64,000 nucleotides of DNA from Effrenium voratum. Its lineage: Eukaryota > Sar > Dinophyceae > Suessiales > Symbiodiniaceae. The translations under genes were made by a program, and so were the position numbers. Below the pieces are notes generated by a model. That model saw nothing but the letters and a program-made list of their open reading frames with translations. It was not told where the DNA came from and made no database searches. Below are positions 34,737 to 45,403 of this stretch, in pieces (the stretch's first letter is position 1; the number at the start of each line of letters is the position of its first letter). The stretch spans positions 134,001 through 198,000 of the forward strand of contig CAUJNA010003741.1 in the NCBI GenBank assembly GCA_963377175.1, read 5' to 3'.

Positions 34737-36000
34737 TGGGTGTGCGTTTTTAGGGTGCCCTTTTGGAGTTGTTTTAAGTTTCGCTACAGGCTACCTGCGC
34801 TGTCAAGGACCCGACAAAATATTGAGATTTGTGGGAGTTTCATTGCACAATTCCAGTGGCACTTTTTATTGCAAGCTTTTGCACAGAATAGTGGCAATGA
34901 TGAAAAAATGCACCCACAAGTAGAAATGTGCCACAAAGTCTCACGGTGTTCATCTAACCGTTTGCCGGCCCGGCGCAAATTATCACAGGTCCCTCAAAGC
35001 GCCGGTACCTTGTTTTACAAGGGAAGCCAAAGAGAATACCACCATTTTGGGGGCTCCCCCTATTTTGACGCACCCTGCAACCCTGACTTTCTTTCTCAAA
35101 CCTAACCCGCGGCTCCATTTGGAGTGGATGAACATCCATGTGCCACCCATTTTGATGTTCAACAGGGGTTCAGGGTTTTGACCCACAGTCATGTTGGCTC
35201 TCTTGGGTTTGACAGGGAGTTCTTTCCGTGGCTCTCTTTGGAATGATGAAACAAGTTGGCTCCTGTCTTTGAAAGCTGTCCTTTCCAAGAGCACACATGG
35301 CTTCTCAAATTGACCCAATGGTGTATTTTCTGGTCGATTGCTCAGGTGCTCAGTTGGTGGTTTAGATTGGCGGTTTGGGACTTGAACCCAAATGGGCAAT
35401 TCCTTAGCCATCAAGCCACCAATCCAAACCACCAATTGGAGTGAAGCTGCCCCGGGCACCCTCAACAATAAAGGCACCTGCGGCCATTGGCCATGAAGTT
35501 CAACAGGGAACCCCCTGAAAAGTGGTTGGAGGACATAAATCACCACCGAATTCCGCTGCATTCCCCAACAATCCACCAGGAAAAAAAACTAAGAAATAAT
35601 GTAGATGCTTTATTCCCACCCCTTTTCGGCCCGAAAATGGGAGGGGGGGATGTTTGCAAATGTTTTGCATTTTCGCTTCCCCCCCAAAAAAATAAATAAC
35701 ATAAAATCAAAAATGTATGGGGACCCCCCCCCCGATGCTTTTAGGGAGCCATGACCATGGCCATGACCATTCCCCAAGAATTCGCTCCGAAATGAAGTGC
35801 ACAAATTTGAGGACCCCTCTAACTGGGTGGGGGTGCCTGGTCTCCAAAAGCAAAACAGAAGGAGAGGTGGGGGGAATAATAGGTGTTTTTCTCGAAAATC
35901 GTATTTTTCCTTGAAAATTTACCCAAGAATTCATCGCCGACTCCGAGGCCTAGACGTCCTGTCAGGAGGTCACCAGCGCCTGGTCTCCAAGCGACGCAAC
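34737..36000. other. no supported gene; inverted repeat at 35359-35430
   Basis: 35359-35430 carries outer arms GGTTTAGATTGG / CCAATCCAAACC and an inner hairpin TTTGGGACTTGAACCCAAA. GGTTTTGACCCACAG at 35175 is another dispersed element end. A G/C homopolymer-rich patch lies at 35635-35730. A minus frame of 197 codons at 34983-35576 has no domain support. Confidence 0.4.
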
Positions 36001-36104
36001 CGGCGCCAGGCGGGGAGGACCTGATGCAGATAATCCACGCCGATCAGCGCCGGCTGGTGCTTTTTGGTGGTGAGATGGGACGGAACCGATTCATTAGTAC
36101 ACTT

Positions 36105-36202
36105 ATATACATATATGTATGCATATATGAATACATACAGGCATACATAGATACATGTATATACATATATGCATATATGTACATATATATACACGTACAT
36201 GC
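36105..36202. repeat. AT-rich microsatellite in copy 1
   Basis: (ATACAT/ATATGC)n. The orthologous tract in copy 2 (43340-43445) is mostly (TA)n, so the two have drifted since duplication. Confidence 0.9.
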
Positions 36203-37086
36203 ATGCATGGAGACGTACTACATGTATGCAACACGGTTTAGACAGTGATACAAGATACTATTTTGGGAGAAGTTATGTGCTGCACTGCCATCTGGTACAC
36301 ATGAATCTTGATTCGGATTGTTGCACACCTCTCCCACCCATGTTGATCAACCCCCAATTGCTCCTTTCTTTTCTTCCTGGATTGAATGTTTTCTAGGGGG
36401 GTCAACAGGTATTAATTCTTGGAAATGCCAGTGTTCCATGATACATGTTATGTCGCAGTATTTGTTCATTTTGGTCACAGAAGGGAACGCCCGCCAGTAT
36501 GCTTGTTTACATGTCCTATTCTTGGAGATGCCGATGATGCGTTTGATATCGAGAGATGATCCTGCGCCGCACAAAGTACCCGCACAATTTCCACTTAAAA
36601 CAGTCCTGACAGTCTTGACTTGCATTCACGGTGCAGTATTAGGAGATGAGTCAAATTAAACCACCAGGGGACCACAGGAATAGGTCCTTGGTTCCATTTA
36701 CCAGGGTTCCAATTTGGGAACCTATTTGTGACCCACAGCCAGATGTTGAATTAGATTTGCCGTGCTTTTTTAAAGATGCTTTTTCCGTGCGCAAACTTGG
36801 TTCTATGCCGTCAGCGGAAGTCCATCGCTTCGGCATAGCATGAGCTCACGCTACTTTTTGGGTGATCCCACAGAGCTCTGAGAGATCTTGAGGTGTCTTG
36901 CGGAAGGACCTTAGGTCTGAATCGACAAATCTTGGTCCCAGCCCCCGGTTCCTTAGCTTTTTCGATCCTTTTAGTGTTTAGTGGTAGTTTCCGTATTTAA
37001 CCCACTAAAAGTTGGTCACTTTGAGCGGGGGATCAGAAAACGGGCCCAGAAATGTGATAGGAGCGTGCCCTTTCCGTGCTTTCCAG

Positions 37087-37203
37087 GCCAGCCTGCTGCA
37101 GACGGATCAAGGCGAACCTGCCGGGGCCTTCAGAGCCAGCCGGCACCTTTCCAGGAGCCGATGAGACAGGCAAAGAAAAAGACGATCGTGGTGGTAGTCT
37201 ATG
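37087..37203 (+). CDS. possible exon a of duplicated gene, copy 1
   Basis: 117 nt between TTTCCAG|G and G|GTTAGT. The best frame ends FQEPMRQAKKKTIVVVVYG, a basic patch followed by a hydrophobic beta-strand-like run. Copy 2 has the same length and one conservative change (Val to Ala). The phase does not join directly to the patch at 37514, so an exon may lie between them or this call may be wrong. Confidence 0.3.
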
Positions 37204-37513
37204 GTTAGTTTGGGGACATAGGCCCAAATCTCTCAACCACTTTTGTTTTCCTTTTTTCCGGGGACACCTTTCTTGGAATACACTTTTTCGGAGCTAGCCA
37301 GATTCTGGGCTCAGAGCAGTGCTCAGTGCTCACCGTGAAAGTTTCGTTTCTCGGGATGCCTTTCAGACGGACCATACGTGGCTGTAGGACCTGCAAGGGG
37401 GGACATCGATCTGCATTCCAATGTCCGTGCGGGTCTAAAATGGGTGCACCTACCCCAAAACGGTACCAAAACGGTTTTGACCCACAGCCATCTGAGCGCA
37501 AGTTGTGGCTGAG

Positions 37514-37624
37514 GCTGGCGGGCAGCCGGCCGCCATACCGCAAGCATCGCCAGTGGCGCAGCCGGCCGCTACACCGCAAGCAGCGCCGGCGCCGCCAGTG
37601 GCGCGGAAGGGGGTGGCTCAGATG
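37514..37624 (+). CDS. Pro/Ala-rich exon b, copy 1 (GC donor)
   Basis: Follows GGCTGAG|G and reads a linker of the type GGQPAAIPQASPVAQPAAT, continuing Pro/Ala-rich to VAQM. It ends at ATG|GCGAGT, a GC-type donor. In copy 2 the same site is ATG|GTGAGT, and the exon is 12 nt shorter, which keeps frame. That in-frame difference and the donor conservation support coding. Such Pro/Ala linkers are disordered and say nothing of function. Confidence 0.45.
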
Positions 37625-37713
37625 GCGAGTTTGCAGCGTTTTGTTCTTGGTGGTCGAATCTACTTGATTTTTGTGTCGTCCATGGGCGAACCCAGTCACA
37701 GCCCAAACTGCAG

Positions 37714-37871
37714 GCAGCAAGTGCACCTGCACCTGCGCCTGCACCACCAGCACCGACACCGACACCGAAAGCTGACGCAAAGGTGGCAATTGCATCACCA
37801 GAAGCTGGGCATCTCGGCTGCGAAAGAAACCGCCTCTCCCGGTTCAAAGAAGATGGTCAACAGCGCCCAAG
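37714..37871 (+). CDS. Pro/Ala/Thr-rich exon c, copy 1
   Basis: Follows ACTGCAG|G in phase 0 with exon b. It reads AASAPAPAPAPPAPTPTPKA, then DAKVAIASPEAGHLG and a basic tail. The donor is uncertain: GCACGT at 37872, or GTGGCA internally. Copy 2 (44955-45112) differs by few bases. The function is unknown. Confidence 0.4.
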
Positions 37872-37897
37872 GCACGTGTGCATTTTGGTGTGAGGTT

Positions 37898-38165
37898 CTA
37901 CTACTACTGCTGCTACTACTACTACTGCTACTGCTACTGCTACTGCTACTGCCACTGCTACTGCTGCTGCTGCCGCTGCCGCTACCGCTACCGCTACCGC
38001 TACCGCTAGTGCTGCTACTGCTAGTACTACCAAGAATACTATTACTACTGGTACTAGTACTAGGTACTGGTACTTCTACTACCACCACCACTACTTCCAC
38101 TTCTAATTCTGTTTCTGCTTTTACTTCTACTTCTTCTACTACTACTTTTAGTACCAGTACTATTA
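37898..38165. repeat. imperfect CTA/CTG/CTT trinucleotide tract, copy 1
   Basis: TACTACTACTGCTACTGC grading into TTCTACTTCT. The open frames here (poly-Leu, poly-Ser, poly-Thr) result from the repeat unit. Confidence 0.9.
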
Positions 38166-38797
38166 GTTGACGTCGCCGTATATGACCCCGCATGGTTTGT
38201 TCGTTTTTACGTGCTAATTCCTTGAGATTCGTTAACCCTTTCAGTGTTTTTGCGTTCCCCAATTTTTTGGAGGTTCAGATATACTGTGTTTAGGCATCTT
38301 AATCCCGACTTCAATGCGACTTGAATCTCTCGCTCAAAACAAACCTTCCGTGACTTGTTTTTGTATTCATGCACGTGCGAGCGAAATGCACCCGGATTTT
38401 CGTGTGGCCTGCGCAAGGAGTTGGACACTTGCAAGTGTTTATCATGCCTGCAAAACACATGCACGCACTCGTTTTGGCTTCGGGTTGCCGAGCGTCCTTT
38501 GCTCCCCCACCATACGCACACGCATGATTTCTGGCACACATTCATTTGTTCTTCATCTTAAGTACATTTCAATTAGCGTCCGTACTACAGAAGTTCCTTC
38601 TAAACTTCCTTTGGCTACTGCTAGATACTACTTCTGTTGCTACTGGCACTGCTAGTGCTACTTCTACTGCTACTTCCGCCTCTGTTGCTGCTGCTGGTTC
38701 TTCGGCGACGATCGCCACTACTACGATTATCATTGCTTGCTGCTACCGCTGCTAGTACTACTACTACTGCTACCACTCGGACGACGACTACGACTAC

Positions 38798-38804
38798 GAC
38801 TGTG

Positions 38805-38855
<51 letters not shown>

Positions 38856-38856
38856 G

Positions 38857-38908
<52 letters not shown>
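38798..38908. repeat. (CTA)n, left half split by retroelement
   Basis: Pure ACT/CTA run with one GCT interruption. It continues at 42111-42211 after the retroelement; in copy 2 it is uninterrupted (46486-46580). Confidence 0.95.
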
Positions 38909-38910
<2 letters not shown>

Positions 38911-38974
38911 TGTTAATGTTGAAACGCATGTGGAAACATGAACTGTGTGTGGAATGCTTGACCATAATGGCATG

Positions 38975-38992
38975 TGCCATTTTTGGCTCAAG
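38975..38992 (+). other. relict dinoflagellate spliced leader
   Basis: TGCCATTTTTGGCTCAAG matches the 3' part of the conserved 22-nt leader (AGCCATTTTGGCTCAAG) apart from one extra T and the first base. It lies 80 nt upstream of the first ATG of the retroelement, exactly where a leader would sit in a trans-spliced mRNA. This suggests the inserted DNA derives from a processed transcript. Confidence 0.6.
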
Positions 38993-39072
38993 CATTGCTC
39001 TGGGTTCCTGGAACCCAAGCTGATTGAAAAACTTTCATCTTTTGCATTTTCGAACTTAACCCCGACCAAGCG

Positions 39073-39255
39073 ATGGCTTCCTCGGCAACCTCGGCAACTT
39101 CCTTTGAGTTGATTGAGGACCAGACACTCACCGTGGAGGAGGTTGAAATGGCCAGCCAGGAGGCCCAGGACATTCGCACACGGGAGGCGGCAGTGGCGGC
39201 CGGCTTGGTTTTGGACGAGCCCGAGGCCCCCCGTCAGCTTCGGCGACCGATGTGA
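39073..39255 (+). pseudogene. retroelement ORF1, N-terminal part
   Basis: Starts at AAGCG-ATG-GCT and reads 60 codons (MASSATSATSFELIEDQTLT...), ending TGA at 39253. The next frame (-1) is already open upstream and carries on the protein, so the two are probably one ORF split by a frame change. A run of six C at 39227-39232 is the likely slip point. It could be a sequencing or assembly indel, a mutation, or a programmed -1 shift. Confidence 0.5.
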
Positions 39256-40160
39256 TGAATGACCTCTCCAGTGCACTGGAGCGTCTCCAAGTGGCATTTG
39301 CCACACCGACTCCCGGCTTGGGTGCCCCTGGCCCCGCCGAGGAGGGCGACAGGGACATGGGGGATGCGGACGGCACGGAGCGGGCCACACCACCGGAGGA
39401 GGCGCAGACGCCACCCACGAAGAGACTGAAGGGCTTTGTGGCGGCTTCTCAGAAGGCTACGTCTCAGGCCAACAAACCTGTCACCTTGGTGCCGGTGGAC
39501 GGAAAACCTGGGTACTTCAAGCTGGTGGACCTCCCGGACTTGTTTCCAGTCCTTCCAGCGTCGGCGGCCACCTTGCTGAGAGACATCACGGTGGAGGAGG
39601 CGGTCTCCCTGTTTTACAAGTTTGTTGGGAAGAACCTCACGGAGGACCTGGTGATTTGCATCTTGGAGGCGTACGTCCCGATGAAGATCCAGCTCCGCCA
39701 GGAGGAGGTCTGGGCTTCGCAGTTCCAGAGGAACAAGGTGTGTATCGGCACCCAGCGCATGTACAGGCTCGACGCAGGTCATTCCGACTACAAGTTCATG
39801 TGCAAGGCATGCGGAACGGGGTGGCCAGAGGCAGCCAAGCAGTGCTGGGTCTGCCCCGGCAAGGAGTCCGCCCCCTTCCAGGCACCCTCGGCCACCTTTC
39901 AGGCGGACGGCGTCACCTACAACCTGCTCATCTTCGAGGGCAAGCCAATCTGGATCCAGCAGCGGGAATGGGGAAGCCTGGGTGCCGTTGGCCCCGGTGG
40001 TACCTTGGTGGACGGCACGGCGGTCCCGCTGAACATGCGGGTGGAGATCCTGTCCATGGAGGCGGATGACGAGGCGATGAAGGTCCGGGAAAGCCAGGAG
40101 ATCCGGGTCAAAGTGCAGCGGTCCCTGAAAGAGGCGGTACGCCCACAGGTTCACATTTAA
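39255..40160 (+). CDS. retroelement ORF1 main part: Gag-like protein with zinc finger
   Basis: About 300 residues. The first 60 are acidic and Pro-rich. A conserved-looking central domain follows. A four-cysteine finger CKACGTGWPEAAKQCWVC lies at 39801-39854 (C-x2-C-x10-C-x2-C). The rest is a mixed domain ending VRPQVHI. The position before an RT frame suggests a nucleic-acid-binding Gag-like role; that is inference. The last codons appear to be a wrong-frame tail: the +1 frame continues ...FKYIYSAWTTFPLIVKT into the RT ORF, so a further frame change lies near 40140. No canonical start is needed if it continues from 39073. Confidence 0.65.
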   Translation: MNDLSSALERLQVAFATPTPGLGAPGPAEEGDRDMGDADGTERATPPEEAQTPPTKRLKGFVAASQKATSQANKPVTLVPVDGKPGYFKLVDLPDLFPVLPASAATLLRDITVEEAVSLFYKFVGKNLTEDLVICILEAYVPMKIQLRQEEVWASQFQRNKVCIGTQRMYRLDAGHSDYKFMCKACGTGWPEAAKQCWVCPGKESAPFQAPSATFQADGVTYNLLIFEGKPIWIQQREWGSLGAVGPGGTLVDGTAVPLNMRVEILSMEADDEAMKVRESQEIRVKVQRSLKEAVRPQVHI

Positions 40161-41850
40161 GTATATCTACTCGGCCTGGACCACCTTCCCGTTGATTGTG
40201 AAGACGCAACGCCGGGGCCGCAATGCGGAGGGCTCGACCTCGGACAAGTGGATGGGCAACATTATCCAGATGAGGAAGGAGGCGGTGCCCTTCCTGGAGA
40301 GCCTGGGCATCCCCAAGCCGCACAGCAAGGAGGAGTGGAGTTACAAGCACATTTTTGGAGGAGGTCTGGTAGATGGCCCTCTCACCAAGGTAGAGGCAGC
40401 AGCGCGCTGTGGCTGCAATATGGAGGATCTTTGCCCAGGCCCCCTAGCGGGCATCGACGAAGGGGACAAGATCCGCACCATCTACGATGGCTCGGTGGGC
40501 GGGGCCAATGACACCATCAGGAACCAGACGGTGGAAAGGACGACGGCTCCGACGGTGCTGGATGGGGTACAAGCTCTTCATTGGCTACATGCGGCAGCTG
40601 AGGAGGGCAATGGCCGGAGCCGGGCACCAGGTGGGTGCTGCTCAAGGCGGACGTCACCAAGGCCCACCGGAGAGTGGCGGTTCCAGGTGGCCTCACTGGG
40701 GGAAGAATGGTGGGTGAACAAGGTAGGCACATACGGCATGGCCAGTGCCCAATCCTACTGGGGACGCCTGGCAGCCCTTCTACTCAGGGTCCTCTACGCA
40801 CTTTTCCCTCAAGTAGATTGGAACTTCGTCTTTGTGGATGACTTCCTGTGGCTGCTTCACAGCAAGGGGGCAGTGAACTTGGCGGTGGCGCTGTTGGCAA
40901 CACTCCTGGCCTTGGGCACCCCGCTTAGCTGGAAGAAGACACATTTGGCGGAGGTCAACACGTGGCTGGGCTTCGTGGTCCACCCGAACATCCCGCAGGT
41001 TCTCATGGCCGCCAACAAACACATCCTGGTGATGGAGGTCTTGCAGATCATGGTGGAAGGGCAGGCGATGCACTCAAAGGACATCGAGAAGGCCCTGGGC
41101 CGCATCCAATGGGCAACTGCTGCATGTCCGCTGGCGAAGTCGATGCTTCAGCCACTGTGGGCCTGGAAAATGGCCACCACCACGGTGGGGAAACCCCCTA
41201 AGGTGGTCAGGATGCTGGCGTTCATGCTGCGGTTCCTCTTCAACACGCCCTTCGTCCAGTACTCCCCTTACTTGCCGAAGTCCTCTTGGTGGGGTTGCAG
41301 CGATGCTAGCGCCTCGGATGAAGGACTGGCATTTGTGGGAGGCTGGTGCTCCAACAAAGTGGAGCCGGAGAAGAAGGAGGTGTACTGGTTCCACGAGCAG
41401 ATCCACGTGGAGGAGTACCCGTGGGCATTCAAGAATGGGGATCCCAAGCGGAGGATTGCGGCTCTGGAAATGCTGGGCACGCTCTTCCTCTGTAACATGA
41501 TCCTCACGCACCAAGGCCCTCTGTCCTCCCGGGTCCGACTCCCGGTGGGCAGTGACAATCAGGGCAACGTCATGGCGATGCTCAACCTTGGATCCAAGAA
41601 GCCCTACACCGCGGCTATCCTGATGGAGCTGGTCTTCCTGCTCCACACCCATGGCTGCTCGCTGGCGGCCAACCACGTGCCCCGGGAATTCAACCAGTGG
41701 GCCGATGAGCTGACGCACCCAGATTTCTCGGGGTTCGACCCTTTGCACAGAGTTCCCAAACAGGAACTCTGCGAGGAGTTCATTTTTCTCCCGCGTCTCC
41801 TGAATGGAGATGCACTTGATCTTAGCGTGGGCCCACCCATGCTCCCGTGA
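40154..41850 (+). pseudogene. retroelement ORF2: reverse transcriptase-RNase H with compensating frameshifts
   Basis: The frame is open from before 40154 to TGA at 41848 without stops, but the protein logic moves between frames. The RT motif A block LLKADVTKAHRRV is in another frame (40638-40676), and YKLFIGYMRQLRR in a third (about 40568-40606). Three +1 changes between about 40560 and 40690 restore the original frame. The catalytic FVDD (motif C, 40831-40842) lies in the main frame. RNase H residues follow: Asp in SDAS (41302), Glu in ALEML (41467), Asp in SDNQG (41554) and Asp in WADEL (41704). It is probably inactive unless the indels are sequencing errors. Confidence 0.75.
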
Positions 41851-42211
<361 letters not shown>

Positions 42212-42537
42212 GGTTACCGCCATCACCGCCGCCGCCATCACTGAATCACCCTGCCCGGTTCGACGGGGATTTTTTCGGAATGCCTTTCTTTACAGCCTCG
42301 GTAAAGCCGATAAAACCCGCAGGCTTGGCGTACGCTGTAAAAATCCTAATGTAACTTCACAGCGAATTTGAGGACTTCACGTCGCCGGGCGCTTGTGTTT
42401 GGCCTCACTTCAATCCACCAGGATTTCAACAAGACATTTGTTTTTTCGAGCTCGTGGACATTTGTTGGCGAAAAAGTGAGAAAAGAAGTCGTAGCCCAGC
42501 TTCAGCCCGTCAGGAGAAGATGAGAGAGCTTGCTATT

Positions 42538-42650
42538 CTAGGTCCCCCAGTAGTGCCCTTTTCACAACTTTTTTGCGGGAGGGTTCCCTACTAAAATAGA
42601 CTACAGAGAAAAGGGTACCCTTATTCTAACCTTCCTGCTGGAGGACCTAG
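42538..42650. mobile_element. foldback element, family 1 (best copy)
   Basis: 113 bp with terminal inverted repeats CTAGGTCCCCCAGTAG and CTGCTGGAGGACCTAG. It is flanked by TATT on both sides, a possible target duplication. The sister copy at 46921 shares the position, so this insertion predates the duplication. Confidence 0.9.
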
Positions 42651-42897
42651 TATTGCAAGTTGTGGGCACAGCATGCGAGTTTTCATTTCTTCAAACAGTG
42701 AGTTGGCTGGAGATGCGAGGCGATGGTGCAACCAGGCCCTTGCCTTGATATTTTCCGATGTCAAGCTCAAATCATAGAAGCAACGTGGTCATTGCTACCC
42801 CCTCGGGAGATGGAGCCACCGCAGCGGCAATGTTGAAGAGGTTTATCTGTTTACCTAAGCCCAAACTCCAAGCTTGATGTGAAACGCTTCGACACAT

Positions 42898-42991
42898 GGG
42901 TATGGGTCAAAATGAAACCAGGAATCTGACCGCAGGTTTTGGTCCATGTTTCCACTTACCAGGCTGCCATTTTGGGTACCTATTTTGACCC
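42898..42991. mobile_element. foldback element, family 2, inserted after duplication
   Basis: 94 bp, GGGTATGGGTCAAAATG to CTATTTTGACCC. It is flanked by TTCGACACAT (42888-42897) and TTCGACATAT (42992-43001). Copy 2 has a single TTCGACATAT at the matching place (47288-47297) and no element, which gives a clean empty site. Confidence 0.9.
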
Positions 42992-43339
42992 TTCGACATA
43001 TGACACCTCGGAGGTCCAGAGGGAGGAGCAGGTTCGGGTTTTGTCAGAGGCTGCCTGCTAGTCCGGTCAATCCCACTTTGGACATCGAGATGACCTTGAG
43101 CATTGAAGCCGGGTCAGGCAGCCTCTGTGAAAAGTTCTTGCGTTTTACGCAAAAACTACCCCCAAACCTCCTTGCGGTGCGGGACCGCCTAAACGGCCAC
43201 CAGGCGTGGGTTGCCGGGATTTTTTTTCCGGCCAGGAGCAACCGGCGCCAGGCGGGGAGGACCTGATGCAGATAATCCACGCCGATCAGCGCCGGCTGGT
43301 GCTTTTGGGTGGTGAGATGCTTCGGAACTGATTCATTTG

Positions 43340-43389
43340 TGTATATATATATATATATATATACAATGTATATGTATATATATATGCGC

Positions 43390-43421
<32 letters not shown>

Positions 43422-43445
43422 GCATATATATATATATACACGTAC
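43340..43445. repeat. AT-rich microsatellite in copy 2
   Basis: (TA)n with TGCGCA and ACATAC interruptions. It corresponds to 36105-36202. Confidence 0.9.
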
Positions 43446-44340
43446 ATGCATGTATACGCACTACATGTATGTAACAAGGTTTAGACAGTGATACAATATA
43501 CTATTTTTGGAGAAGTTATGTGCTGCACTGCTATCTGGTACACATGAATCTTGATTCGGATTGTTGCATACCTCTCCCACCCATGTTGATCAACCCCCAA
43601 TTGCTCCTTTCTTTTCTTCCTGTATTGATGTTTTCTAGGGGGGTCAACAGGTATTAATTCTTGGAAATGCCGCAGTGAATTCAGTGTTCCATGATACATA
43701 TTATGTCGCAGTATTTGTTCATTTTGGTCACAGAAGGGAACGCCCGCCAGTATGCTTGTTTACATGTCCTATTCTTGGAGATGCCGATGATACGTTTGAT
43801 ATCGAGAGATGATCCTGCGCCGCACAAAGTACCCGCACAATTTCCACTTAAAACAGTCCTGACAGTCTTGACTTGCATTCACGGTGCAGTATTAGGAGAT
43901 GAGTCAAATTAAACCACCAGGGGACCACAGGAATAGGTCCTTGGTTCCATTTACCAGGGTTCCAATTTGGGTACCTATTTGTGACCCACAGCCAGATGTT
44001 GAATTAGATTTGCCGTGCTTTTTTAAAGATGCTTTTTCCGTGTGCAAACTTGGTTCTATGCCGTCAGCGGAAGTCCATCGCTTCGGCATAGCATGAGCTC
44101 ACGCTACTTTTTGGGTGATCCCACAGAGCTCTGAGAGATCTTGAGGTGTCTTGCGGAAGGACCTTAGGTCTGAGTCGACAAATCTTGGTCCCAGCCATCC
44201 GCTTCCTTAGCTTTTTCGATCCTTTTAGTGTTTAGTGGTAGTTTCCGTATTTAACCCACTAAAAGTTGGTCACTTTGAGCGGGGGATCAGAAAACGGGCC
44301 CAGAAATGTGATAGGCGCGTGCTCTTTCCGTGCTTTCCAG

Positions 44341-44457
44341 GCCAGCCTGCTGCAGACGGATCAAGGCGAACCTGCCGGGGCCTTCAGAGCCAGCCGGCAC
44401 CTTTCCAGGAGCCGATGAGACAGGCAAAGAAAAAGACGATCGCGGTGGTAGTCTATG
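44341..44457 (+). CDS. possible exon a, copy 2
   Basis: Counterpart of 37087-37203, same 117-nt length, acceptor TTTCCAG|G, donor GTTCGT instead of GTTAGT. The frame ends with AKKKTIAVVVYG. Conservation of length supports an exon, but the whole duplicated region is similar, so this is weak evidence. Confidence 0.3.
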
Positions 44458-44766
44458 GTTCGTTTGGGGACATAGGCCCAAATCTCTCAACCACTGTTGT
44501 TTTCCTTTTTTCCGGGGACACCTTTCTTGGAATACACTTTTTCGGAGCTAGCCAGATTCTGGGCTCAGAGCAGTGCTCAGTGCTCACCGTGAAAGTTTCG
44601 TGTCTCGGGATGCCTTTCAGACGGACCATACGTGGCTGTAGGACCTGCAAGGGGGGACATCGATCTGCATTCCAATGCCCGTGCGGGAAATGGGTGGTGC
44701 ACCTACCCCAAAACGGTACCAAAACGGTTTTGACCCACAGCCATCTGAGCGCAAGTTGTGGCTGAG

Positions 44767-44865
44767 GCTGGCGGGCAGCCGGCCGCCATACCGCAAGCAC
44801 CGCCAGTGGTGCAGCCGGCCGCTGCACCGCAAGCAGCGCCGGCACCGCCAGTGGTGGCTCAGATG
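44767..44865 (+). CDS. Pro/Ala-rich exon b, copy 2 (GT donor)
   Basis: Thirty-three codons, GGQPAAIPQAPPVVQPAAA and onward to VAQM. It ends at the consensus donor GTGAGT where copy 1 has GCGAGT. Relative to copy 1 it lacks 12 nt (four codons) near the end, an in-frame change. Confidence 0.45.
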
Positions 44866-44954
44866 GTGAGTTTGCAGCGTTTTGTTGTCGGTGGTCGAAT
44901 CTACTTGATTTTTGTGTCGTCCATGGGCGAACCCAGTCACAGCCCAAACTGCAG

Positions 44955-45112
44955 GCAGCAAGTGCACCTGCACCTGCGCCTACACCACCAGCACCGACAC
45001 CGACACCGAAAGCTGACGCAAAGGTGGCAACTGCATCACCAGAAGCTGGGCATCTCGGCTGCGAAAGAAACCGCCTCTCCCGGTTCAAAGAAGATGGTCA
45101 GCAGCGCCCAAA
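44955..45112 (+). CDS. Pro/Ala/Thr-rich exon c, copy 2
   Basis: Phase 0 after exon b across CTGCAG|G. Same reading as 37714-37871, with an Ile to Thr change in KVATASPEAG. The downstream border is uncertain. Confidence 0.4.
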
Positions 45113-45134
45113 GCCCGTGTGCATTTTGGTGTGA

Positions 45135-45390
45135 GGTTCTACTACTACTACTACTGCTACTACTACTGCTACTGCTACTGCAACTGCTACTGCTGCTGCT
45201 GCTGCTACCGCTACCGCTACCGCTACTGCTAGTGCTGCTACTACTACTGCTACTATTGCTACTGCTAGTACTACCAATAATACTATTACTACTGCTACTG
45301 GTACTAGTACTAGGTACTCTACTACCACGACCACTACTTCTGCTTCTACTTCGGCTTCTGCTTTTACTTCTACTTCTTCTACTACTACTT
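45135..45390. repeat. imperfect CTA/CTG/CTT trinucleotide tract, copy 2
   Basis: Counterpart of 37898-38165 with a different arrangement of CTA, CTG and CTT words. Confidence 0.9.
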
Positions 45391-45403
45391 TTGGTACCAG
45401 TAC

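Noticed and set aside
35359..35430. tRNA-like 72-bp inverted repeat on the minus strand with a GGTTCAAGTCC box-B-like motif
   Set aside because: The outer 7-bp stem pairs, but the box-B hairpin is in the wrong place for a T arm and no anticodon arm can be drawn. Better explained as a nested foldback.
37898..38165. Poly-Leu and Ser/Thr-rich frames, also at 38640-38910, 42111-42211, 45135-45390 and 46486-46580
   Set aside because: Trinucleotide repeats give homopolymer-like translations on both strands; no start, splice or domain support.
39234..40154. 306-codon minus-strand frame opposite the Gag-like ORF
   Set aside because: Antisense shadow of a GC-rich ORF. The zinc finger and the continuity into RT are on the plus strand.
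41074..41748. 224-codon minus-strand frame opposite RNase H
   Set aside because: Antisense shadow; all RNase H catalytic residues are on plus.
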